The translations under genes and the position numbers were made by a program. From positions 1,364,001-1,428,000 of the forward strand of contig WIUZ02000009.1 in assembly GCA_015956445.1 (NCBI GenBank): DNA of 64,000 bases, written 5' to 3'. Position 1 is the first letter of the stretch. Each line of letters begins with the position of its first letter. This DNA is from Thelephora terrestris (lineage: Eukaryota > Basidiomycota > Agaricomycetes > Thelephorales > Thelephoraceae). The notes beneath the pieces are model-generated. The model was not told the DNA's origin. It did no database searches and saw only the letters and a program-made list of their open reading frames with translations. This document shows, one piece after another, positions 1-10,434 of this stretch.

Positions 1-2
1 GA

Positions 3-1600
3 ACTCATCTCAACGTCGAAGCTCTTTCTCGTGCCCAGCTGGAGGCGGTCGCTGTAGAATCTGGGGTTCCTCAGCACATCCTCCGCGCCGCAAGAAGTCG
101 CCGCTCGTATATGACCAGGGTGCATACCATCGGTTCCGAATCTAGCGCTTCGATAAGACAGCGTTGGAGTCGGTGGTTTTGGTCTGAGCGTGAATCTCCT
201 CCGACAGAACGTCCCGCGACACAGTTTATGAGGGGTTTGGAAGATATGAGCGGGATGTTGACCAAGTTTGCCATCGCGACAACCGGGGTTGGGATGAATC
301 GGATGCCGTTGTGGGCGAACAACTTCACCCAGGACATTTATCGACAACGTTGCCAGACGTTTGACTCGACAGCTTCCGATAGCACGACCGTGTCCAGTGC
401 AGCTCGGTCCACGATTAACGATGACCTTCAAGAAATCTCGAGCCTGGAAGAGAGGAAAGCATTCTGGGCAAAGGTAAGCTCGAAACAAATTTATGTAGAA
501 GACCAAGTCGGATGAACGCAGTCGACAGCTAATTGTCACTTTGACGATGTTCATGATATTCTGGCTTGTGAGTTTGGGTAGAGTTGGTGGCCTTGGTCAT
601 TCGCTCATTCTTGGATAGGTCGGCGCAGCATTATTCGTGGTCACAGAAAAGTGGACGTTTGGTATAGCGGTATACTTTTGTACGCTGGTGCCAGCCCTCT
701 CCGCCTGGGAGAGCTGAAATTGTTATACACAGGTTTCATAACTTTCACGACCACCGGTTACGGGGATTATACCCCAGAGACCCCTGCCGGAAGATCTATA
801 TTCGTCTTTTGGGCGTTGTTGGGACTCGCGACGATGACTATCTTGGTGTCAGGTACGCTTGATCTTTTCTGGACAGATGGTTATCGTTTGGTTGTGAAAC
901 AGACATAGTGTTACAGGATGCTTTCTCGTCGAAGTACAAGAGCGCCTTGCACAGTGGTGTATTTGAGAATGCTGTCAAGAAGTATCGCCAGAAGACGAAG
1001 AAAGAGAACGAAGATGATCAAAAGCAGCTGAACATCCCCGCCAGGATCAGACCCTCTGTTGTTGAAGAGTCGTCTGCTCGAGCACAACGAATCTTGGAAG
1101 CTCTCCCTGGAAAAGTCCTCGAACAGACGAGAGTCTTCCATCGGTATATTCAGTACCTCCTTCAAGCCCACAGCGGGGAAGTCGTTACCATGGACCTGAT
1201 GCTGATGTTGGATGATATCAGTCGAGCTCAGAAACTGGATGACAGGATGAAAGAAGAGATTTTGCAGGACGATGAGGCGAAGAATGTAAGCATGAGTCTA
1301 TGCGTTATTGATTCTCCACTTAAGGTGATTAAATCCGTTTCTAGATGCTTTGTATCCTCAATTTTGAGAGTAAGACCTTTCCCGGAGCGTTTTGTCACGA
1401 TTTCTGACCCACTTCCAGGGGCACTTCGGGAGCTTGTCGATGTTGCTGAAGGCACACGATCGGCGTTATTCGAGAGAGATATAATAGTGGCACGATACAA
1501 GGAACAGCAACAGGGGAGCGGGCATGAAAATCTCGAGGGACATGCCTCGGGGTCTGGCACCTATCAAACCCATTCTCCTCGCGGCTCGGACGTTTCGTGA
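3..1600 (+). CDS. TOK-type outward-rectifying potassium channel, 3' part (5' end outside window)
   Basis: Exons read 3..473, 529..567, 619..679, 733..852, 909..1285, 1345..1369, 1419..1600 (424 codons here, all junctions in frame); the start lies left of the window. The visible part has a cytosolic linker, a membrane segment (IVTLTMFMIFWLVGAALF), a pore helix, and the K+ selectivity motif TTGYGDYTP, followed by a helix ending ATMTILVS and a charged cytosolic tail. The filter plus the sequence just after it is typical of the second pore of fungal TOK1 channels, which have eight TM segments and two pores and carry outward K+ current at the plasma membrane. The first pore would be upstream. The last about 25 codons lie inside the left arm of a segmental duplication. 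Family call is firm; the exact exon at 1345..1369 is a splice inference. Confidence 0.88.
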
Positions 1601-2565
1601 CGTGCACATGTTATTTTATTTTATTTTATTATTGGTTCCTTATATCAACGTGACACGCCTGTAATACAGATCACAAACCCCACGGCATCACTCAACGGTT
1701 GCTTAACCTGTTATCAAACCGACCCTAATAACACCGAGTTTATGGAAAACTCCGTGGCAGCTAATCATCGTCTGGAGGCAGCTGGTGTCATCTCAGCTCA
1801 ATCTTGGTTCCCGGTATCCGTCGTAGGTGGGTCGACTCACTTTCCTCTACTAATCGCAAAGTTCTAGACGCCCAGCGAGGGGATCGGGAATTTTCTGTGC
1901 ACGGCTCGCCCCTTGTGATTGGACCATCACCGCAAAGTTCAACTGTTCAAACCGCCTACTCGTGCGCCACGAGCATTGCGTTCATCCTCGGATTTCTCTG
2001 CGATCTTCACGAGACGATAATCTTATCCGAGCCAATTTCGTACTGATTTGGGGCTGCGACTTGCGCCTGCCTTTCCGCGCCACGTGTCGGTTGTGGTTTT
2101 CTGAACCCCCTCATGTATCTAGGTTTTCCCTCAAGGACATGTGTGCAGGCGGAGTTATGCAGACCGCTCTCGGATTTCTCAAATTCGAAGCATCTCGTCC
2201 TGGTGATGTCACAATCACTCAAAGGTTGGGGTTTACTCAATTGCCCACCGAATTCTCCGCTGATCTGTGACTGGACTACCTATGCAGCATGCTCGGCCGC
2301 ATTTTCAGACGCTGACCTCTTGCACAGGGATGCAAGCCCTGATGAAGCGGAAAAAGTGAGCACAACATTCAAACGTTGAAGGTTCAAACGGTTAGGTCTC
2401 CGTTGGCTCGCAGTTGGTACTTGAGCCGTTCGAAAAAAATTGAAATCCAAGCTACACAGAGAAGTCACTCGGTGCCCACAAGTGCGCCCATCTATGACAG
2501 TCATCCAGCATCCCCGGTGGACTCAGGAATAGTGCAGAGTCGCAGATATTTGACCCATGGTAGGT
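1530..2565. repeat. Left unit of a tandem segmental duplication (kinase locus), internally deleted
   Basis: This stretch aligns by eye, in order, with 2570..6050. Matching blocks are the tail of the K+ channel gene (CGTTTCGTGAC, about 1585 and 2662), a promoter block (about 1641-2110 with 2739-3400), a kinase-coding block (about 2144-2341 with 4846-5042) and a 3' flank (about 2342-2545 with 5825-6045). Two further jumps, promoter to about 4563 and about 4582 to 4846, show that most of the kinase gene has been removed from this unit. The order is preserved, so this is a duplication followed by internal deletions, not a retrocopy. The intron between the kinase blocks is still present here, which also rules out an mRNA origin. 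Confidence 0.8.
2113..2379 (+). pseudogene. FunK1 kinase fragment (deleted duplicate of the gene at 3447-5848)
   Basis: Reads as a short frame that begins in promoter-like sequence and runs into the region encoding the catalytic loop: it keeps the block before the HRD motif and the motif itself (LLHRDASP), then jumps out of frame into sequence that matches the 3' end of the intact gene. The N-terminal half, the rest of the catalytic loop, the DFG-equivalent and the C-lobe are all absent, so it cannot be an active kinase. Between about 2144 and 2341 I count roughly ten differences in about 195 aligned bases from the intact copy, whereas the flanks look clearly more diverged. The retained intron (about 2225-2287) sits at the same place as in the intact gene. 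Confidence 0.75.
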
Positions 2566-2569
2566 GCCA

Positions 2570-5500
2570 GACTCAAGGCACATTCCTCGGGGTTTTTTTC
2601 CTCGCTTCCCTATCGCGGCTCCTTCAAACGTGCCACCATTAAGATACTCCTCACGGCCTGGCCGTTTCGTGACATCCACACATTGCCGCATTGTTTCCGT
2701 ATGCAATCGAGTATGGGCCATATCCTGCTATATCCATATATCATCCTATCACGCGTGTAATATAGATCGCGAACCCCGCTGCCGTATCACACAATGGCTG
2801 CTTAATCCGTTATTGAAACCCCTTTTGAGGTGGGTTGAGCTCGGAGGCAGTGGCGAAGCGGGCGCGCGATTGGCCTTCCACATCTACAATAATGTCCACC
2901 TCGGAGTACAGGGACGGGCAGGGTACAGTCAGCTACTGATACCGCCGACTTCGTGAGAGCAAGGAAGGCATGGCTGCTACCCGAGGACCCTAATAACACT
3001 AGGTTTTGGGGGGGCATCACAGCAGATAATCGTCGTATGCTGTTGAGTACACGAGGCAAAACACTTCTGGTGTTATCTCAGCTCAATCTTGGTCCGGGTC
3101 AGTAACCATCGTAGTCGGGTCGACTCATATTTCTCCAATCGCAAAGCGCTAGGCGCCCAGCGACGGGATCGGGAATCTTTTGTGCGCGACTCGCCTCTTG
3201 CGATTGGTCCATCACCGTAAAGTTCAACTGTTCAATCCGTCTACACGGGCATTACGTTCATCCTCGTATTTCTGCGATCTTCACCAGACGATTGTCTTAT
3301 CCGAGTCAATCTCATACTGATTTGGGGCTGCGACTTGCGTCTGCCTTTTCCGTGCCACGTGTCGATTTGGGGTTTCTAGACCCCCTCATATATCTGGGTA
3401 TATCTGTGAGCAAACCCGTCCTCCCACCGCTAAGGCCCCTTCTCACATGGCCGCCAGGCAATACCACTCAACTCCTCCAAAGCCAACTCCAAGGGGCTCT
3501 ATTCAGTACAGCGCCAAACCCGCCCCGCCCGCCAAGGAGCGCAGAGAGCAGTTGCGCAAGAACATGGAAAGATACTACCTAGGTCCCATGAACCCCACTG
3601 AGTTCCTCTCGTCTTTTATGCCCATAAACTCTCAAGCTTTTGGGAACCCTCCCGATGGTATCAACTTCAGCGATGTCTACAAACAACCCAATGAACGATC
3701 GATGTATGGTCCATTCGTGAGCCCCTTTGTCGTCCTATGGCAGTGAACAACACGCTGATACACGTCGGACCCTGTAGGCCACAATCACGAACAGCTTGTG
3801 CACCAACTATGAGGCGAAGTTCACGGGGGATCGAGCCGACAACATAACGTCACTCAAACCTGACATCACGCTTTTCCTGAAAAACAACGTGCCAGATGTT
3901 CCTGAAGATCCCGATACCATACGGCTTTCGAAAGACGATGGACCAGAGCTACCCAAAGGATCTAGTGCGGAGGCATCATTCCTCCGCATGGAATTGTTCG
4001 TCGAGCTCAAGCACAACACTCAAAATGACCCGTTTTGTGATCTATCCGATGGCGGAATGCAGGAGCGGTGTTCAATCAACGGCAATGACACCCGTGGCCA
4101 ATGCCTCCTGTACGCGACTAACCAACTCGCTTATCAGCACAGGCTGTTTGCCTTCAGCCTGGTCATCTGCGGAAAGAAGGCCCGTTTCATCCGTTGGGAC
4201 AGAGAAGGCGCGGTCGTCTCCGCCGCGATCGATTGCTCTCAACGCCCCGATCTGGTCATCGACTTCCTTCGGCGGTTCAACCAGCTGACGCCCGAGCAGC
4301 GTGGACTGGATCCCACCGCTGTTCCCGCCACGCTAGAGCAAATAAAAATGTTCGAGGCCGCTGCGACGGAGATCAGTGTCGAATCACTGAAGTCCAGCAT
4401 CGGAGATCGGAATCTCTACCCACGATACCAAATCGGAGTCCACAATCCGGACAACACGGTCTCATATTACATCGTTGGGAAAGCTTTGGACTATAACCTG
4501 GGAATTGTGGGCCGGTGTACTCGAGGACACGTGGCTTTGGACCTGTCTACGAAGAAGTGGGTTTTTCTCAAGGACATGTGGCGCCCTGATATGCCAGGGA
4601 TCGAACCCGAGCACGTTTGGTACGAGAAGCTGTTCAAGGCCAAAGTCCCTTACCTGGTCAAGTTCAAGCACGCATCCGATGTCGTTCCGACCACCGCTGC
4701 CGACCACTACTATGGCACGGTAGCCCTTACGCCTACAAAAACTACGAGTGTACAAGGGGCACAACGAGGGTTGACTCACCGTCTGGCGTGTCTGTTTGGC
4801 TCGCCTGATACCAAAGTACAAGGACGTGTTCATTATCGATTAGTGCAGGCAGAGTTATGCAGACCGCTCTCGGATTTCTCAAATTCGAAGCATCTCGTCC
4901 TGGTGATGTCACACTCACTCAAAGGTTGGAGTTTACTCAAATGCCCACCGAATTCTCCACTGATCTGAGACCGTACTACCTATGCAGCATGCTCGGCCGC
5001 ATTTTCAGACGCTGACCTCTTCCACAGGGATGCAAGCCCTGGGAATGTCATGATTGGTCTTGATGACGAGGGGAGGCTGAACGACTGGGATCTATGTCGA
5101 GGTGTTGATATTTGTGAGAATTTGGAGGGTCCTCGGACGGTGAGAAAGCTTTCACGTCCGACGACATCAGTGCTCACGTCTATCTACAGGGAACCTGGCA
5201 GTTCATGTCCACCAAATTGCTCAGTATTCCTGGGTCTCGTCACGCGATAACCGACGATCTCGAGTCACATTTTTTTGTCCTCATGTGGACGGCGATGCAC
5301 TGGGTCAGACACGATCAACCCGGTATGATTCCCATGGAATCTATTTTTGACCAGCAGTGGCCACAGCGAGATGGCAGTGACATTGTAATCGGTGGCGCGG
5401 GGAAATTATACATGTACACGGACAAACAATCACTCTACGAAGTGAAATTCGCCTGTAAGCCATTCAATGAGCTGTTCTGGGATCTCTGGACGCTTTTTGC

Positions 5501-6050
5501 AAAGTATGTCGTAAGTAGGCAGCAAGCCAAATTGATGGGACAGCAGGGTGAGCAGCCAAGGTACAACTTGAGATGACGATCTCTGACGCAATCTCAGAAC
5601 CCCAGGTGTCGCCACAGGAGGTGATTGACTTGTTTGAAGCAGCGTTGGAGAAGCCGGGTTGGATAGACGACAAGGTTGCGGATCAATTTCCAAGGACTGG
5701 GGAAAAGAATGACTCAGGAATGCCTCACTCGGGGGCAGATAGCGGAGCGAAACACGGCAACTCCAATCAAGGCAAGAAACGCGAGGTCAGCAAGAGTATG
5801 GGAGTAGATCTTGAGCAGGGGCGGGTGAAGCGCCAAAAGGGAGCATAACGTCCAAACCTCGAAGATTCAAACAATTAGATCCTCGGTCCTTCCTAGATAT
5901 GTATCCGTTAACTAATGGCTAGTACTAGAGCCATTCGAGAAATTCTGTAATTCAGGTTGAACAGGGACGTTTATCAAGTGCGCTAACTTACGATAGTCAT
6001 CCAGTATCCCTAGTGATGAAGTCGGGAATAGGGTGAAATCGCGAGTTTCC
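2570..6050. repeat. Right unit of the tandem segmental duplication, carrying the intact FunK1 gene
   Basis: Partner of 1530..2565. It starts in sequence related to the end of the potassium-channel gene, then carries the kinase promoter, the whole kinase gene and about 200 bp of 3' flank. Compared with the left unit it has an extra block of about 165 bp near 2820-2985, between the matching sequences GTTATTGAAACC and GACCCTAATAACAC. I saw no terminal inverted repeats or target-site duplication that would make that block a recognisable transposon. Confidence 0.75.
3447..5848 (+). CDS. FunK1-type fungal protein kinase
   Basis: Exons 3447..3716, 3778..4924, 4988..5139, 5190..5547, 5598..5848 give 725 aa. 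The N-terminal half is the long FunK1 region (GPMNPTEFLSSF near residue 50, then a hydrophobic core with LVICGKKARFIRWDREGAVVS). The C-terminal half is a kinase fold: HYRLVQAEL, then the catalytic loop HRDASPGN (about residues 485-492) and NDWDLC (about 504-509) in the position of DFG, then the family hallmark GTWQFMS. The catalytic Asp and the metal-binding Asn and Asp are all present. The C-terminus is basic (KKREVSK, RVKRQKGA) and could be a nuclear signal; that is inference. FunK1 kinases are greatly expanded in Agaricomycetes and have been linked to multicellular development; a substrate cannot be read from sequence. A deleted copy lies just upstream. Confidence 0.9.
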
Positions 6051-6289
6051 GTTCACCTCGAACCGTACAGAGGCGACAGACGTGTTCATACACGCAGTTC
6101 ATGGCGCCCGAATTGACCCACGCTGCCTTGAAGTGTGCTGGTATGTTCGATGTTCATGTATGCAGGTCATGATTGGATTTTGAACGCGGATAAAATGCGA
6201 TTCGGCGCCCTCCTTCCCGAATCCGCTGCCAGTGGAGTAGTTTCCCACGTCTGCTAACTTGAAATTGGCCCACGCCCGGATCTTGCACC
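5849..6289. other. Intergenic; 3' flank of the FunK1 duplicate and enoyl-CoA hydratase promoter
   Basis: The first about 200 bp match the 3' end of the left duplication unit (2342-2545), for example ATAGTCATCCAGTATCCC against ACAGTCATCCAGCATCCC. The rest shows no frame, RNA gene or repeat that I can support and probably holds the promoter of the next gene. Confidence 0.6.
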
Positions 6290-7447
6290 ATGCTTCTAAT
6301 AACCCGACTCCCATTCAGCGGACTTTCGTCACCGGGCCACATCCTGAGAAAGGCATATAATGTCTCAGCTTTGTCAGACGCAGAGGCATTCCTTAGACCG
6401 GCTGGCTCGTCACACCCCGGGGTGACATACCTTTCTTTGAACAGGCCTAAAACTAAGAACGCAATATCCGTGAACTTGCTCCAGGTACAGCCCACCCCCA
6501 CACATGGATTCGACGTATTCTTCCGACCTTAATCACTAGAGTTCACTACTTATAGCAATTCCGGGACTGTCTAGAACATGTCTCCGTCGACAAGGAGTGA
6601 GTACTCAAGTTCTTAACCCCCAAATGCCCCCACACCCCTTCCTTTCGTATTAAGCGGACTTAATAACCTTCACTAACCGCCCAACATTCAGCACTCGCGT
6701 CCTCGTCGTAAACTCGACGTCCGACAATGCCTTCTGCTCAGGAGCGGACTTGATCGAACGGAAGTCAATGACTAAAGCTCAAGTCGACAAGTTCCTCAAA
6801 GACCTCCGGAGCGCCTTCAGTGGTTTAGAGAAGCTTCCGTTTCCTACTATTGCAGCTATAGACGGTCCAGCCTTGGGAGGCGGTCTCGAGATGGCTCTTT
6901 CTTGTGATCTCCGGGTCGCAGGTCCGTCCTCTTATTCACCGCAGTCCCCTCCTCCAATGCGCTTATCTTGGAACCCAGGTTTTTCTGTCACGAAGATCGG
7001 CTTAACAGAAACGAAACTAGGGATCATCCCTGGAGCGGGCGGAACTCAACGCCTCACGCGTCTCATCGGCATTCCGAGGGCCAAGGATCTCATATTCACC
7101 GCACGAGCCATGACAGCTCATCAAGCCTTCGACTACGGTCAGCTTTATGCTACAGCTCCCCACATTCGCCACTGACGACCACATTCGCAGGTGTAATCGA
7201 CTACGTATCTGAGGAGGGCGAAACAGGTTTAGACCGTGCTCTGAGATTGGCCGGGGAGATCTCCGTCAACGGCCCTCTCGCCGTGCGAGCGGCGAAACAG
7301 GCAATTTCGCGGGCAATGGAGTTCCCGCTTGAAGCTGGGCTCGATTTTGAGCGTGCATCGTATGAGCCATTGCTGCACAGCAAAGATAGGCTCGAAGCTT
7401 TGGAAGCGTTCAAAGCTAAACGTCCACCGCAGTTTAAAGGCGAGTAA
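6290..7447 (+). CDS. Enoyl-CoA hydratase/isomerase, probably mitochondrial (methylglutaconyl-CoA hydratase-like)
   Basis: Exons 6290..6484, 6556..6596, 6692..6921, 6979..7137, 7191..7447 give 293 aa, the normal size for a crotonase with a presequence. The first about 20 residues (MLLITRLPFSGLSS) are basic and hydroxylated without acids, as in a mitochondrial import signal. Crotonase motifs follow in order: LNRPKTKNAIS, FCSGADL, AAIDGPALGGGLEMAL (oxyanion hole), then LTETKLGIIPGAGGTQRL, which contains the catalytic Glu region. GLTETKLxIIPGAGGTQRL is closest to AUH-type 3-methylglutaconyl-CoA hydratases of leucine breakdown, but a general short-chain enoyl-CoA hydratase is possible. The stop codon lies about 80 bp from the convergent RIX1 stop, so the 3' UTRs probably overlap. 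Confidence 0.9.
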
Positions 7448-7528
7448 TGTGTAAAGTAGTGTAGACTAACCACCCACATACCAAAGCGGGCGAAATACAA
7501 ACAAAAAACTGATACTTCACTGCATTCC

Positions 7529-10199
7529 CTAATCTGAATCCGACTCCATATTGATGCTCGGGATTTCCTCCTCGTCTTCTTCCTCTTCGTCCCCAACGTA
7601 ACTAATAGGGTCCCAAGAGGGAAGTTGAGGAGGCTCAGACACCAGGGGTGATTTTTCGGTGAATGTGTTTTTAAGCGGTGTTGAGTCCTTTGGAGGGACC
7701 ACTTCGATCGATGTTTGCTCTTGGGACAGGCCGACGAGGGAAGTGATATTAGATCGGTCCACCTGCATATCGTTCGACAGCAAACCGAGCGGGCCCGTGG
7801 GATTGGTAATGAAAGTGGAATCAGGCACCAGATTCGACGACAGAGGGATCACTTCGACCGCCGGCGTGGTATTTTCGAGTTCCTTCGATGGTTCCGGCGG
7901 CGGTTCCTGGGCAGACGCCACTGGTTCAGGATCCTCAGCAGAAGCCAGCCCAAGCATAGTCCGCAGCTCCCGTTCCACTTCACTCTCCTCAGCTCTGAAC
8001 AACGAGATGTTCTCCACAGGCGGTAATTGCCGGACCAAAGGAGGCAACCTTGGGTGTAACAGAATATCCAAAACAACGGAACTTCTGGTGGCCTAGAAGA
8101 ATGGGTTATTAGATATCACTTAAATGAGCCGTCCCGATAAGCCGCTACCTTTTGATTCAGTAAATTCATTAACAACGGCAGAGCCCTCCCCATCACTACG
8201 GGTTTCGTGGAAGCGAGCTTAATGCACACGTCTTGAAGTTTAGACGAAAGGTCGTTGTGGAAAGCGAGATTTTTGGATACCAAGGAGGGCGGGAGTCCTG
8301 AGAGATGAAGGAACAGAGAGAGCAGAAGTCTTGATAATACCGAATAGACTTCTGGGGAGATCCCTGGGTCACTTGATAAAAACCGCAACGCTAGGAGACG
8401 TTCAGCGCATTTTCATAAGGGACGGTCAATAACATTGACCTTCAATAGAAAGCATCACAACCTGCTCCTCGTGGAGCGAGCCGAAGAAAACGCCGGGGTT
8501 TGTTTTGAAAACCTCGTCACCTTCGTACCCTCGCGCTCTCCTCTTTCCCTTCCTTTTGGACGAGCCACCGGCCTCTACCGACTCGGCAGTCTTCGTCTCC
8601 GACTGCGGCAGGATCAATTTGGTGAGGTATGGGATCACAGCGCGAACCAGCCTGTTCGTAAGAAAAGGATTCGACATGGCGCGAGAGTTTGCGCATGCCG
8701 CGACGAGTATCCGCAAGAACGGCAAGGTGTGTGATCTAGTGCTTCGGTCAGCCGGCTCCCTCCCGAAAAACAATTGGATCATACGGGCTGCGTTTGCGCT
8801 CGAGATGATACGCAACGCAAGATAGAATCCTCGAGACGTTCGGCGCTGCATATGTGGCATATCTGATTGGCAAGTTTCAGTGCGCGAACTCAGTACCGAT
8901 CGCTGAATCACCCACAGAGTCAACATACGCTCCGTCAGGTCTGCCGCGAGTTCCCAAATAGCCGGAACGGTAGACGCCCTCATGTCTATCAGCGAGGATT
9001 CTACGTAGTCACCGCTCTGCAAACGCCATTAGAAGTTAATAGGCGGAAGGATACAGTTCATTACCCGCTCGGTTGCATCGCAGCTCAGCAGCGTGATGCA
9101 TAATTTTGATAGCCGACCCATTGGAACTTGTACGGGCCGTGAAGTGGGAGAACTGCAGGATTTGTCAATGACGATTGATGGAAAGGCCGATGATTAAAAT
9201 CAAACCTCAAGAGGTCACATAGAACAGTGATTCCAGCGCGGAGTCGGTCAAGGTTCAGCGGAATGTAGATCATAGGATCCTCTTGGGTGGACTGGTTGCC
9301 TATCGTTGTCTGTGAAAAGCCACCCTGACAGCATAATGCCACACCGTTCACACCTTGAAAATCGGCCTTCAACCAGGAGAGTGCGGCTTGTGTGAATTCC
9401 AAAGTCTCGTCGAGAGACTTCCTCCACAGGTTCGAAGCGCCCACTTTCCCACCCGTACATGGCAGGACGGCATATAACTTCGAAGCCGCAGTGACGAGTT
9501 CACCTGGAGACGGGGCGAAGGACGAACCGTTTAAATGCTTGAGGGTGAGCGCTGAGAGGGACGTATGGAGCTGTTTGTGCGAGGAGGGGAAGAGCAAGAC
9601 CAGCTGGGTGAGGGTCTCCAAACATAGAGTCTGTAAATTCGGTGAGCCAGCCAACAGAAACCACAGAGCCTTAGACGTCACACGCACTTTGAGCTTCTCA
9701 CTTTTATGCTTCCCAACGATCTCAATCAACCCCTGAGAAAATTTGGCAATGTTCGGAAGCACAACCTGACGCTGAAACTCTGCATGTCCAACGCCGCTAG
9801 AAAAGATGAATCTTATCAAACGGATGCAAGCTTTGATGCTCGGTAATGACTCTGTTTTCTACAAGTCGGGGCCCATGAGAGCCATGAAGAACAGAACCAC
9901 CGCGGGACCCTCACAAAAAGCATCGGCAGCGTAAGAGTGATCCACCCGTGTGCACATTCGTTCATCACATCCCTCGAGAGCATCGCCGTCCTCAACGCGA
10001 TCGATAGGCCGGCCCATCGAGCTCCGGGGTCCTTTGAATGCATCAAAGAGTTAATCCGGATCGTCCATTTCTGGACGTGTCCTTGGGCAAGAAAGTCCTC
10101 CTCGGTGAGACTGCTGAGAACGAAAGGGAGATTTGTGACTGCGGACGCGTCGGTGGCGAGATGAAGTTGAAGCCAAGTTTTCAACCGGTGGTTGTCCAT
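7529..10199 (-). CDS. RIX1: Pre-rRNA-processing protein RIX1 / PELP1 homologue (IPI2)
   Basis: Reading down the minus strand, exons are 10199..9915, 9849..9206, 9152..9065, 9016..8929, 8845..8785, 8735..8440, 8390..8149 and 8092..7529, giving 755 aa. The N-terminus carries the RIX1 signature (LPFVLSSLTEEDFL, then WTIRINSLMHSKDPGARWAGL), followed by a long alpha-helical repeat body, the conserved RARGYEGDEVF, and the HPRLPPLVRQLPP block. The C-terminal about 130 residues are acidic and Pro/Ser-rich, as in PELP1. RIX1 is a scaffold of the Rix1-Ipi1-Ipi3 complex, which works with the AAA-ATPase Rea1 in ITS2 processing and nuclear export of pre-60S particles. The 61-nt exon was found because VSRILSCVAYHLERK restores the family sequence between two short introns. 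Confidence 0.9.
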
Positions 10200-10434
10200 T
10201 TCATGATCAGAGTGAAAAAAAGTTGCAGGTGCTTCGTTTCGATCAGCAAACTCGGAACGGAATTCGGATCAGATTCCGGGTTCTTGGGAGGCCAAGGACG
10301 CTTAATTCCTCGACAACAAGCAGAAACGCAAAGCAGTGAAGTACACAAGGTAACGAAAGCAGCATAACATAAGGAGATACCGAGAGCCCAGATATTGATA
10401 AAAAAATACAACATATGCTGTTACCGACGAAGCG

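Noticed and set aside
1613-1632. TATTT-rich run as a terminator or transposon end
   Set aside because: A short A/T microsatellite just after a stop codon; fits an ordinary 3' UTR.
2113-2379. Retrocopy (mRNA-derived) origin of the kinase fragment
   Set aside because: The fragment keeps an intron and is flanked by duplicated promoter and 3' sequence.
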